Origin: Desulfobacteraceae bacterium
GTDB lineage: Bacteria; Desulfobacterota; Desulfobacteria; Desulfobacterales; Desulfobacteraceae
Length of the DNA: 64,000 nucleotides
Assembly (NCBI GenBank): GCA_016743945.1
Contig: JADGFI010000001.1
Span: forward strand, 583,901 to 647,900
Reading direction: 5' to 3'
The position numbers and the translations under genes are program-made. Below are positions 48,334 to 57,136 of the stretch, piece by piece. The notes under the pieces are model-generated. The model worked only from the letters and a program-made list of their open reading frames with translations, had not been told where the DNA came from and ran no database searches. How positions within the stretch are numbered: the first letter of the stretch is position 1; each line of letters begins with the position of its first letter.

Positions 48334-48381
48334 TAAAAAAACCACGCAAAGCCAGCGTGAGAAACGCAAACCTTCGTGGTT
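48334..48381 (-). terminator. inverted repeat with T-tract upstream of DUF3842
   Basis: AACCACG (48340-48346) pairs with CGTGGTT (48375-48381) across 28 bases. On the minus strand the second arm is followed directly by seven T residues. It may terminate the ABC-exporter transcript or act as an attenuator for the DUF3842-cooT pair. Confidence 0.5.
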
Positions 48382-48524
48382 AGATCATTTTTTTGTAATA
48401 TTTAGGTGACTCTAATGGCAGGCTTCATGCCTGCTAATTAAATTTATTGTCAAATAAAATAAAATCTGTCAGCTGTCAAGCATTATGTTTTTGCTTGTGT
48501 AAAAGGGAAGGCATTGGACCCGAT

Positions 48525-50348
48525 TCAGATCATTTCTTTTTCCAGCAGGTGATGGTATTCCCCCTTAAGGTCAACCAATTGCTGGTGAGAGCCCTGCTCT
48601 CTGATTTTTCCTTCCCTGAGCAGCAGAATCTGGTTACATTCTCTTATGGTGGAAAGTCTGTGGGCAATGATGATGGACAGTCTGCCTGCCATGAGTTTTT
48701 TCATGGCATCATGGACGCGTTGCTCTGACTGGGAATCCATGTAGGAGGTGGCTTCATCAAAGATGATCAGATCCGGGTCAAAGGCAAAGGCCCTGGCAAT
48801 GCAGACCAATTGTTTTTCCCCGGAGGAAAAGGGGCGTCCCCCTTCCCTGATTTGGGTGTCAAGACCTGAAAATTTTTCAAATAAAAAGTGGCAATTGGCT
48901 TTTCCCAGGGCGGATTCAAGAACGCTATTTTCAGGCACCATATCGTATGACAAAGCTGCCCGGGGGGTTATATTTTCCCTCACCGTTCCGGAAAAAAGGA
49001 AGGGATCCTGCATCACAATGGCCGTTTTACTCCGGATATCCTTGATATTCATTGAGTTATGGGGGATACCGTTGATGAGGATCTGTCCTGAATCGGGCTG
49101 GTAAAAACCTGTCAAAAGGTTGATGATGGAGCTTTTTCCAGATCCTGTCTGCCCTACAATGCCAATGGATTTTCCTTTTTTAAGGGAAAACGTTATTTGT
49201 TTGAGGACGGGTTCTTTGGGGGTATAGGAAAAATTGATTGATTCAAATTTTATCTCCTCAATGGTGTTAAGGGGGCTGCGGGTTCTGGTGGTTCGTTTTT
49301 GGGCCTTTGGTTGTTGAAGAACCAGGACGATCCGTTCTGCCGAGGCCAGGGCGTTCTGGAGTAGGTTGAATTTTTCCGATAAGTCCCTCAAGGGCCGAAA
49401 AAAAAGTTTTATATAACTCAAAAAGGCAACCAGTTGGCCCAGGGTCAGGGTATGGTCTATCACGGCAAAGCTTCCTGCCCAGAGGACGACGGCAATGCTG
49501 ATGACGCTTAAAAAGCCGATAAAGGGCATGAACATGGCAAAGATTTTGATCTGGAACATGGCTGCGGTAAAATGGTCCTGGTTGAGCTGTTTAAACCGTT
49601 CCACGAACCGGCCCTTGCTTGCGGTGGTCTGGATGATTTTTACGCCGGTGATCCCTTCGGAAAAACTGTGATTGATTTCAGCAATTTTTTGCCGGATGGT
49701 CCTGAAGGCATTTCTTAAAATTTTTGAAAAGACCAGGACACCGATGATGATGACAGGAACGATGAGAGAAATGGTTGCGGCCATCCGGACATTGAGGAAA
49801 AACATGACCGCAAGAATTCCGATCAAGAGTGCCAGGTCTTTAAATATGAAGACCAGGACGCTGGTGAACATTTCATTCATGTTTTCAATGTCCCCTGCCA
49901 CTCGGGATACCAGGCGGCCGCTGGAATTTTTATCATAATAGGAGACCGGCAGTCCTGTCATATGGGCAAACAGGGAGCACCGCAGGCGCAATATGATCTT
50001 TTGGCCCGTGTATTCCATGAAAAGGGTTTGACAAAAATCAATGACAAAGGCCGTGCAGGTAATAGCTGCAAAAATCAGGCAGAATCGTGTGAATGAGGTG
50101 ATTTTATACCCTGCAAGATTTATCCCGGGTTCAGACCCCACGGGCAGAATAAATCCATCAAAGGCCTTCTGGGTTAAAAGGGGCATGAGCAGTTCAAAAA
50201 AAGTGACAGCAAAGACCAGAAGGGTTGTCAGGCAAAGCATCCAGGCATAGGGCCTGATAAAGGGCCACAGCGATTTTAAAAGGGTGATGTTGCCAAGTCT
50301 GATTTCCTTTTCTTCCGTGGGCGTTGCGGCTTGGGGATCAGGTGTCAT
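48525..50348 (-). CDS. heterodimeric ABC exporter half, catalytic ATP site
   Basis: A type IV ABC half-transporter of 607 residues: six membrane segments (about 25-320) and an ATPase domain with Walker A GQTGSGKSSI, Walker B LIIFDEAT with the catalytic glutamate, and H-loop IIIAHRLSTI. Its signature motif reads FSSGEKQ instead of LSGGQ. The ATG at 50348 overlaps the end of the partner gene by 11 bases and has GAGGTG upstream. Pairing with the next gene gives one canonical and one degenerate site. The substrate is unknown; drug or lipid export is typical. Confidence 0.92.
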   Translation of the reverse strand: MTPDPQAATPTEEKEIRLGNITLLKSLWPFIRPYAWMLCLTTLLVFAVTFFELLMPLLTQKAFDGFILPVGSEPGINLAGYKITSFTRFCLIFAAITCTAFVIDFCQTLFMEYTGQKIILRLRCSLFAHMTGLPVSYYDKNSSGRLVSRVAGDIENMNEMFTSVLVFIFKDLALLIGILAVMFFLNVRMAATISLIVPVIIIGVLVFSKILRNAFRTIRQKIAEINHSFSEGITGVKIIQTTASKGRFVERFKQLNQDHFTAAMFQIKIFAMFMPFIGFLSVISIAVVLWAGSFAVIDHTLTLGQLVAFLSYIKLFFRPLRDLSEKFNLLQNALASAERIVLVLQQPKAQKRTTRTRSPLNTIEEIKFESINFSYTPKEPVLKQITFSLKKGKSIGIVGQTGSGKSSIINLLTGFYQPDSGQILINGIPHNSMNIKDIRSKTAIVMQDPFLFSGTVRENITPRAALSYDMVPENSVLESALGKANCHFLFEKFSGLDTQIREGGRPFSSGEKQLVCIARAFAFDPDLIIFDEATSYMDSQSEQRVHDAMKKLMAGRLSIIIAHRLSTIRECNQILLLREGKIREQGSHQQLVDLKGEYHHLLEKEMI

Positions 50349-52068
50349 GGTGCACCTCAAACTGCTGGGCCCGGAAGGAATCCGCATAAAATTTGTTGGA
50401 CTCGATCAGGTCACCATGGCGTCCCTGGCCGGTGATAAGGCCCTTGTCCAAAATATAAATCCAGTCACAGGCAGAAAGTGCTGCAAGCCGATGGGAAATG
50501 ATGATAAAGGTCGCCGTCGGGTTCATGCGCTTGAGCCGGTCTATAATGGTCTGGGCGGTCTGGGTATCCAGCTGACTGATGGGATCATCCAGGATAATGA
50601 TGGGTTTATCAATGATCAGGGTGCGGGCCATGGCCACCCGCTGTTTCTGACCGCCGGACAAGGTTACCCCCCTCTCCCCCACCAGGGTGTCAAGTCCGTC
50701 GGGCATGGCCTTGATGGTGGTGGTCAGGTCGCAGGCCTGGATAATTTGGTTGATGCGCTCTGTTCCAATCTTGCGTCCCAGGAGGATGTTTTCCTCAAGA
50801 GTGCCGGAGAAAAGAAAGGCTTCCTGGGGCATGAAGGCAATGTGGTCCCTTATCTGATCCGGGTCCAGGCGGGAAATTTCATGGTCATCAATGAAGAGAC
50901 TTCCTGCAGTAAGGTTGTAAAGTCTGGGAATTAATTGGACAAGGGAGGTCTTCCCGCTGCCCGGCGGTCCTGTGATCCCAATTTTGCTTCCGGCTTGGAT
51001 ATCCATGGTGATATGGGAAAGTACCGGCTGTTGCGGGTCATGGGAAAAACCTGCCTGGTTAAACCGGATCCTGCCCTTTATGGTGACGGGCCGGGCCGGA
51101 AATTGGGGGGATTGCACCAAGGGCTTTGCATCCAGCAGTTCATTGATTCGTTTCAGGGAGGCCATGCCCCGTTGAAAGAGATTGGTCATCCAGCCAATGG
51201 CGATAATCGGCCAGGCCAGTACCCCCATGTATTGAAGAAAGGCCACCAACTCCCCTGGAGTCAGGCGCTGCTCCATGACCAGAAATCCGCCGTAGAACAG
51301 AATGATCAAGGAGGACAGGTTAAAGAAAAGACCCAGCATGGGGCGGAGCAGGGCGCTTACAAAGGCCCGTTTCAGGTTTTTTTTAAAATAATCGGTGGAA
51401 GCCTGGTTTACCTTTTGTTCAATGGTTTTTTCAAAGTTAAATACCTTGACCACCCGGATACCGAAAAAACTTTCCCGGATCTGTTCGGTGAGCAGGGAAA
51501 AGGATTCCTGGGCTGTTTTATGAAGGATGTGCATTTTGTTGCCCAGATGCTTGGTGAACAAAATTAAAAAAGGCATGGGAATCATGGCAAGTGCTGTCAG
51601 CTTCGGGTCGGTCCAGATCATAATGCCGATGGTGGTGCCTCCCAAAAGGAGGGTATCCACCAGAACAATGAGACCGAATCCAAAGGCCATGCGAACATGG
51701 GCAATGTCCGAGGTGGCATGGGCCATGATATCCCCTGTTTTTATCCGGTCAAAATAGGACATATCCAGCTCCAGGACCTGGCGGTAAAGATCATCGCGAA
51801 TCCCTTTTTCCACATCCCTGGCACTTCCCATGAGCCATATTCGCCACCCATACCGCAAGATTGCCATGGCAAGCCCCAGGGCTGCGATGAGCAGGCATTG
51901 GCGCATCAGAATATATCGGTCAATCTGGGTTGTGGCCAGGGTATCCACAGCTTGTTTAATGACCTGGGGAATAATGAGCTGGGCCCCGTCCACCAGTATC
52001 ATGCAGAGAATGCCTGCCAGAATTTTTTGCCAGTTCTTTTTAAAATATGGAAGAATGAGTTTCAACAA
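50338..52068 (-). CDS. heterodimeric ABC exporter half, degenerate Walker B
   Basis: The 576-residue half-transporter has six membrane segments (about 15-305) and an ATPase domain with Walker A GPPGSGKTSL and a canonical signature LSGGQKQR. Walker B reads IILDDP, so aspartate replaces the catalytic glutamate. This is the TM287/BmrC/LmrC type of subunit. The start is TTG with AAGGGG upstream. It is the first gene of the pair. Confidence 0.92.
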   Translation of the reverse strand: MLKLILPYFKKNWQKILAGILCMILVDGAQLIIPQVIKQAVDTLATTQIDRYILMRQCLLIAALGLAMAILRYGWRIWLMGSARDVEKGIRDDLYRQVLELDMSYFDRIKTGDIMAHATSDIAHVRMAFGFGLIVLVDTLLLGGTTIGIMIWTDPKLTALAMIPMPFLILFTKHLGNKMHILHKTAQESFSLLTEQIRESFFGIRVVKVFNFEKTIEQKVNQASTDYFKKNLKRAFVSALLRPMLGLFFNLSSLIILFYGGFLVMEQRLTPGELVAFLQYMGVLAWPIIAIGWMTNLFQRGMASLKRINELLDAKPLVQSPQFPARPVTIKGRIRFNQAGFSHDPQQPVLSHITMDIQAGSKIGITGPPGSGKTSLVQLIPRLYNLTAGSLFIDDHEISRLDPDQIRDHIAFMPQEAFLFSGTLEENILLGRKIGTERINQIIQACDLTTTIKAMPDGLDTLVGERGVTLSGGQKQRVAMARTLIIDKPIIILDDPISQLDTQTAQTIIDRLKRMNPTATFIIISHRLAALSACDWIYILDKGLITGQGRHGDLIESNKFYADSFRAQQFEVHHDT

Positions 52069-52107
52069 CAGCCCCTTGAAATGGTGATTTTAAAAGAATC
52101 AACAAAA

Positions 52108-52137
52108 ATTATATACTCTTATACCCTAGGTATGCAA
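52108..52137 (-). promoter_or_regulatory. predicted promoter of the ABC exporter pair
   Basis: On the minus strand TTGCAT (52132-52137) and TATAAT (52108-52113) are 18 bases apart, about 40 bases upstream of the first exporter start. Confidence 0.5.
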
Positions 52138-52161
52138 GGGTCATTTGTCCACTGGCAATTT

Positions 52162-52914
52162 TCAACAAATTGGATTTTTTGTGTTCTGTAAACACGCGAC
52201 CAGGCAGTCGTCCACCCCGGGGCATTCTTTGAGAATTCGCCTGGCCATGGCCCGACTCTTATGAATCCGTTCTGTGGTATCGGCTTTATTAAAGAAAACA
52301 ATTTTTTTCATATTTTTTGAAGTGTTTTTAAAGAGGCCCCGGGGAGCTGCCACCAATGAGAGGATGTGGTCTGAACCGATGGGTCCTTCGGGGATTTGCT
52401 TTGTAATGGCTGAAAATATTTTTGGCCTGTGGACGGTTTGGCCGTCCAGGGGCCTGCCCAGACAGTCCAGGCCGATACAGCCGATCACCATATCTGTAAA
52501 GCCGGGGATGACGGGTTCATGGTCGGCCGGTGCTTTGATCGGCAGCCTTCTTGATCCATCGGCCTCAATGAGAATAAAATCAAAAGAATGATTTTTCCAC
52601 ACCTCTGCCAGCGTTACGGGGGTATATCCCTTTAGTTTATTGGTTTTTGAATCATGGCTTTGGGCAGCCACCACGATCTGTCCGGTCTTTGGGGGGCATT
52701 GGCAAAGCGCGTTGATATCACCAATGACCAGCTTGATATAGGGCTGACTGTCTTGGTCCGGATGGAACATAGCCGTTGTGGTGGTCACCAGTATGGAACC
52801 GTTCTGGGCGGCAAGTTCCCTTGCCAGGGCAAAGATCAGGGATGTTTTGCCCCCGGCTCCCACACAACAAAGTGTCATTTTCTTTGTCAGGGGAAGGGCC
52901 TGGATAATTTGCAT
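52162..52914 (-). CDS. yqeC: selenium-dependent molybdenum hydroxylase accessory protein YqeC
   Basis: The protein starts with MTLCCVGAGGKTSLIFALA, a P-loop-like segment, then ILVTTTTAMFHP, the YqeC hallmark, IEADGSRRLPIKAPADHEPVIP and GCIGLDCLGRPL. YqeC is found next to selenium-dependent molybdenum hydroxylases and is thought to act in cofactor maturation; its exact reaction is not established. The ATG at 52914 directly follows the end of mocA and gives 250 residues. The frame is open 30 codons further upstream but lies inside mocA. It is the last gene of the hydroxylase operon. Confidence 0.85.
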   Translation of the reverse strand: MQIIQALPLTKKMTLCCVGAGGKTSLIFALARELAAQNGSILVTTTTAMFHPDQDSQPYIKLVIGDINALCQCPPKTGQIVVAAQSHDSKTNKLKGYTPVTLAEVWKNHSFDFILIEADGSRRLPIKAPADHEPVIPGFTDMVIGCIGLDCLGRPLDGQTVHRPKIFSAITKQIPEGPIGSDHILSLVAAPRGLFKNTSKNMKKIVFFNKADTTERIHKSRAMARRILKECPGVDDCLVACLQNTKNPIC

Positions 52915-52915
52915 T

Positions 52916-53539
52916 CTATTTTTTTTCCTGTTGGCAAAGGCGTTCATAATCTTTTGGCGTATCCAGGTCAAAACAGATGGCGTTGGTTTCAACCGGGACT
53001 TCAACCGTTTTTCCAGGGTGGGCTCTGAACAACACGCGGCCGCCGATATCCCCGGTGAGCCGGTTTAATTCCGGGAAAAAATGGCGGCCAAAGATCACGG
53101 GGTTGCCTTTTTTTCCCTTGAAAGTGGGAATAACAATCTTTTGGCAGGAGGCAGCTGTTATCAGTTTTTTGAAAGTGGCATCGTCTACCAGGGGCTGATC
53201 CCCCAGAAGAAACATGGCCCCTTCACATCGGGGTCCAACGGCCGCAAGGCCTGCCCGGATGGAAGAGCTGACCCCGCTTTTGTACCGGGAATTTATCACC
53301 ACCCGGGCCTGGGACACAATAACCTTGTGCAAAATGGCATTGGCCTGGTGACCCAGTACGAGGATCAAGGGGGTAAGGCCTGCGGCCAGGCCTTTTTGGA
53401 TTACCCGTTCCAGGACGGGTCGCCCTCCAAGGGGCAGAAGCTGTTTAATGGATCCCTGTGTCCCCATCCTTGTCCCCATGCCGGCGGCAAGGATAATGCC
53501 GGCCATCTTACCCGGTTTCGAGATTCTCTTGGTTTCCAT
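52916..53539 (-). CDS. mocA: molybdenum cofactor cytidylyltransferase-like protein
   Basis: The 207-residue protein has the nucleotidyltransferase signature AGIILAAGMGTRMGTQGSIKQLLPLGGRPVLE, then GAMFLLGDQPLVDDATF and KKGNPVIFGRHFFPEL. MocA attaches CMP to molybdopterin to make the cytosine dinucleotide cofactor used by xanthine dehydrogenase-like enzymes. It lies between the hydroxylase large subunit and yqeC. No strong ribosome-binding site is seen. A related MobA-like role is less likely given the neighbours. Confidence 0.85.
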   Translation of the reverse strand: METKRISKPGKMAGIILAAGMGTRMGTQGSIKQLLPLGGRPVLERVIQKGLAAGLTPLILVLGHQANAILHKVIVSQARVVINSRYKSGVSSSIRAGLAAVGPRCEGAMFLLGDQPLVDDATFKKLITAASCQKIVIPTFKGKKGNPVIFGRHFFPELNRLTGDIGGRVLFRAHPGKTVEVPVETNAICFDLDTPKDYERLCQQEKK

Positions 53540-53553
53540 AGGGGGGAATCCGT

Positions 53554-55848
53554 CTATTCCTTCTTGTCCGTTTGGTTTCTTTTTTTGACTATTTCCATGA
53601 GAATATTTTCAGCTGTCATGGGAAGGGTCCTTAAATGGATCCCGCAGGCATTGGTAATGGCATGGGCAATGGCCGGGGCCGGGGTGTTGATGACCACCTC
53701 TCCAATGGATTTGGCCCCAAAGGGCCCGGCAGGTTCATAGCTGCTTTGGAAATCAACCCGGATATCTCCCACATCCAGGCGGGAGGGGATTTTATACTGC
53801 ATGAATGAAGTGTTCATCATTTTTCCGGTTTTTCCATAGGCGATATCTTCGAACAGGGCCATACCGATTCCCTGGACAATACCGCCCTCTGTCTGGATTC
53901 GGGCCAGGTTGGGGTTTATGGGCGTACCGCAGTCCACCACTCCCACATAGTCGATGACATCGGTTTTTCCGGTTTCAAGATCCATTTCAATCTCAACAAA
54001 CCCGGCCATGAACGGCGGGGGAGATATCGGACTTGAATGGGACGCGGTTGCGGTTAGACAATTGCCGTCGCCCACCACGAGATTCTGGGCCAGCTTTCCA
54101 AGGGAAATGCTTTTATGGGTATTGAAAATGTTGGTGCCGTCAAACTCCAGGGTGTCCGGGTCTGTCTTCAGCCGGATGGCGGCTTCCCGGATGATCTTGG
54201 TTTTTAAGTGTTCACAGGCTTTGACAACGGCCGTGCCGGTCAAAAAGGTGGTGCTGGAAGCATAGGAGCCGGTATCATAGGGGGAATGGTCGGTATCCAC
54301 CCCATTGACAATAATTTTGTCCAGGTCGCATTCAAGGCATTGTGCTGCGATCTGGGCCAATATGGTGTCGCACCCGGTTCCCATGTCCGTGGCCCCGATC
54401 ATCAGGGTATAATAGGCGTCGTCCTGGAGCCTTACTTCCACTGATGCCATATCAATGTTGGGAATGCTGGATCCTTGCATGGTGATGGCCGCTCCCAAAG
54501 CCCTGACCTTGGTATCGCTGATCCGAACAAGGGGGTATTTTTTTTCCCATCCGATCATGTCCCGGCCCTTTTGTATGCAAGCTTGAAGGGTGCAGGAGCT
54601 TAGTTTCTCACCATGGTAGGCCGTGAGAGTTTCGCCGACCTCCAGCAGGTTTTTCAACCGCAGGGTTAAGGGGTCCATGGAAAGTTTGGCCGCAAGTTCG
54701 TTCATGGCCGATTCCAGGGCAAAGGTTCCCTGGGTGGCCCCATACCCCCTGAAAGCCCCTGCGGACATTGTGTTGGTGTAGACTACCTGGTAGCTGAATT
54801 TAACGGCAGTGGCCTTGTTGTACAGGGGCAGGGTTTTGTGGCCGGACAGGCCCACGGTGGTGGGGCCGTGTTCCCCATAGGCACCGGTGTTGGACAGGGT
54901 ATGAAGATGGATGGCCAGGATTTTTCCCTGTTTGTCCGCTCCGATTTTGGCCCTGATTTTCATTTCATGGCGGCTGGTGGAGCCGGCGAAGGATTCACTC
55001 CTGCCAAAAATAATTTTGGCAGGCTTGCCGGTCTTGAGGGTGACAATGGCCGGGAAAAGTTCACTGACCAGGGTCTGTTTGGCGCCGAACCCTGCGCCTA
55101 TTCTGGGTTTGATCACCCGGATTTTCTGTTTGGGGAGTCCCAGGGCTCTGGCGGCAATACGCCGGATATGGAAGGGGACCTGGGTGGAGGTGACAATGGT
55201 CAACCTGCCATTGTGGTCCAGGTAGGTGTAAGTCCTGAAGGTTTCCATCATGGCATGGCTGTTGGCTTTTATGTGGTAGACCTCGTCCACAACGACATCC
55301 GCTGCCAAAAATTGGGCCGCTGTATCTCCGTTTTCAAACCCACCGGAACAGCATAAATTTTTTTTTACCCCATTGCCAATGTCAAAATTAACATGGTAGT
55401 CCTTTTCAGGATGTATAATACTGGGATGATCCAGGGCCGTTTCAGGGTCCAGCACCGGCTCCAATACCTCATAGGAGACCTGTATCTTTTTGAGGGCCTT
55501 TTCCACCTCTTTTATTGTGCTGCCGGCCACAATGGCAACCGGATCCCCCACATATCGAACCAGGCGTTCAAGGATCAACCGGTCATAGGGGCTGGGCTCG
55601 GGATAGGATTGACCGGCCATGGTAAACCGATTGCCCGGCACATCCTTGTGGGTGAGCACACAGGCAATACCCGGCATTTTCAGCGCCTCCAGGGTATCTA
55701 TATGACCAATTTTTGCAAAGGCATGGGGGCTTCTGAGAAGTTTGACAATGAGGCAGTTTTTCGGGGCCAGGTCATCGGTATAGACGGGCTTGCCCGTAAC
55801 CAGGGCCATGGCATCCAGTTTGGGAACACCCTTGTTGACGATTCGCAT
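53554..55848 (-). CDS. xanthine dehydrogenase-family molybdopterin-binding subunit
   Basis: The 764-residue large subunit of a molybdenum hydroxylase. The a/b hammerhead (about 15-120, VTGKPVYTDDLAPKNCLIVKLLRSPHAFAKI) is followed by the molybdopterin domains with IGAGFGAKQ, SAGAFRGYGATQGTFALE, QGSSIPN, ATDMGTGCDTILAQIA and the catalytic glutamate in GAKSIGEVVINTPAPA. The neighbours mocA and yqeC suggest a selenium-dependent, cytosine-dinucleotide enzyme. The substrate (purine, nicotinate or another heterocycle) cannot be assigned. Confidence 0.92.
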   Translation of the reverse strand: MRIVNKGVPKLDAMALVTGKPVYTDDLAPKNCLIVKLLRSPHAFAKIGHIDTLEALKMPGIACVLTHKDVPGNRFTMAGQSYPEPSPYDRLILERLVRYVGDPVAIVAGSTIKEVEKALKKIQVSYEVLEPVLDPETALDHPSIIHPEKDYHVNFDIGNGVKKNLCCSGGFENGDTAAQFLAADVVVDEVYHIKANSHAMMETFRTYTYLDHNGRLTIVTSTQVPFHIRRIAARALGLPKQKIRVIKPRIGAGFGAKQTLVSELFPAIVTLKTGKPAKIIFGRSESFAGSTSRHEMKIRAKIGADKQGKILAIHLHTLSNTGAYGEHGPTTVGLSGHKTLPLYNKATAVKFSYQVVYTNTMSAGAFRGYGATQGTFALESAMNELAAKLSMDPLTLRLKNLLEVGETLTAYHGEKLSSCTLQACIQKGRDMIGWEKKYPLVRISDTKVRALGAAITMQGSSIPNIDMASVEVRLQDDAYYTLMIGATDMGTGCDTILAQIAAQCLECDLDKIIVNGVDTDHSPYDTGSYASSTTFLTGTAVVKACEHLKTKIIREAAIRLKTDPDTLEFDGTNIFNTHKSISLGKLAQNLVVGDGNCLTATASHSSPISPPPFMAGFVEIEMDLETGKTDVIDYVGVVDCGTPINPNLARIQTEGGIVQGIGMALFEDIAYGKTGKMMNTSFMQYKIPSRLDVGDIRVDFQSSYEPAGPFGAKSIGEVVINTPAPAIAHAITNACGIHLRTLPMTAENILMEIVKKRNQTDKKE

Positions 55849-55854
55849 GTGGTA

Positions 55855-56343
55855 TTACCTCCCTCTTGTCTTAAGACCAGACCGGATGTCCTGAGATTTG
55901 ACCTGAAGATATCGGGTGATGGCCCGCATCTGGCTGGCATAACCCGTGCATCGACACAGGTTTCCCGAAAGATAGTGTTTGATCTCTTCAACACTGGGGT
56001 CAACCAGTTCTTTTTCCATGGCCAGAACCGTCATGATAAAACCCGGGCTGCAGAATCCGCATTGATCCGCCCCTTCGTCTGCTAAAAAATTTCCAAAGGC
56101 CGCGGCTTCTTTTTCCACTCCCTCAATGGTGGTGATCTGTCTGCCCTGGACGCTTACGGCCAGAATGGCACAGGACAGCCGGGGGGTTCCATCTACCCAC
56201 ACCGTGCACAACCCGCAATTGGTGGTGTCACACCCTTGTTTAAGGCTTAAAAATCCCATCTCCCTTAGAAAATCAATCAGAAGAAGGTCGGGTTCAATGT
56301 CGCGGGTATAGGGTTTCCCATTGATGGTACACCTTAGCTGCAT
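55855..56343 (-). CDS. molybdenum hydroxylase [2Fe-2S] subunit
   Basis: The 162-residue small subunit carries two [2Fe-2S] clusters: plant-type CDTTNCGLCTVWVDGTPRLSC and the second set CGFCSPG with CRCTGY. The ATG at 56343 has AAAGG upstream and overlaps the FAD-subunit gene by 10 bases. The large subunit follows after 6 bases. Confidence 0.94.
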   Translation of the reverse strand: MQLRCTINGKPYTRDIEPDLLLIDFLREMGFLSLKQGCDTTNCGLCTVWVDGTPRLSCAILAVSVQGRQITTIEGVEKEAAAFGNFLADEGADQCGFCSPGFIMTVLAMEKELVDPSVEEIKHYLSGNLCRCTGYASQMRAITRYLQVKSQDIRSGLKTRGR

Positions 56344-57122
56344 ATGGCCTTTACCCCTCTTTTTACCAGTGTTTTTGCTAAAATTTGTCTGTATTCCTTT
56401 GTGCCTCGCGGGTTGCTGCCAAATGTCAGCTCTTCTACCACCTGGTCGCAGATCGCTGTAATCTGGGCGTCGTCGGGTTTTTCCGGCAGCAGGGCGGCGG
56501 TTTTTGGTGCAAGTATAGCCCTTGCCGGTCGGGCCCCCAGGCAAATTCGCCATTGGCCGTCACACAAACTGAGCCCTGCCGTCAGCACAGGCAAATCCGT
56601 TGCCGTCCTTCGATGGCTCTGGTAATGGGTCGTCCATGCCTTTTTTTTAAGGGTCAGCTTTACCAATATATCTTTTTTCGGCGGCAACTCCAAAAAGGTC
56701 GAAAGGGGGAGGGTTCCCCCCCGGTAAAGATGTACCTGGGTTTCAAGGGCCAGCAGGGCCGTTAAAATGTCTGAAAAACTGAACCGTGAAAACACAGAGC
56801 CGCCGATGGTGGCAGAATTTCTGAACTGGACCCCGACAATATGGGAGACGGAATCCGATAAAATTTTTCCAAAACACTTTTTAAGTGTCTTGCTTGTTTC
56901 AATCTGCCGCAGGGTGGTCATACAGCCGATTTCAACCTTATCTTCGGTTTCCAGGATTTGATCAAGGCCTAAGCGTGACAGATCAATGCCTGTTTGATAG
57001 CTTTTCCTGCCCAGGCGCATCCAGAGCAGTCCGCCAAGAATGACATTGCCCTTGTTTCCATGGAGCAATTCGTCGGCCTGGTCCAGGCTGCCGGGGAAAC
57101 AATATCCCTTTAATTCAAACAA
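56334..57122 (-). CDS. molybdenum hydroxylase FAD-binding subunit
   Basis: The 262-residue protein matches the FAD-binding medium subunit of xanthine dehydrogenase-type enzymes. The first flavin loop is seen as KGNVILGGLLWMRLG, then EIGCMTTLRQIE and QFRNSATIGGSVFSRFSFSDILTALLAL, and the C-terminal CO dehydrogenase flavoprotein domain. It is the first structural gene; the order is FAD, Fe-S, Mo subunits, mocA, yqeC. Confidence 0.93.
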   Translation of the reverse strand: MFELKGYCFPGSLDQADELLHGNKGNVILGGLLWMRLGRKSYQTGIDLSRLGLDQILETEDKVEIGCMTTLRQIETSKTLKKCFGKILSDSVSHIVGVQFRNSATIGGSVFSRFSFSDILTALLALETQVHLYRGGTLPLSTFLELPPKKDILVKLTLKKKAWTTHYQSHRRTATDLPVLTAGLSLCDGQWRICLGARPARAILAPKTAALLPEKPDDAQITAICDQVVEELTFGSNPRGTKEYRQILAKTLVKRGVKAICS

Positions 57123-57136
57123 TTTTAATTTTCCTT

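Noticed and set aside
48340..48381. Cyclic-di-GMP (GEMM) riboswitch
   Set aside because: The plus strand contains ACGCAAAGCC and CGCAAACC pieces, but the length and paired regions do not fit, and no gene follows in the right direction.
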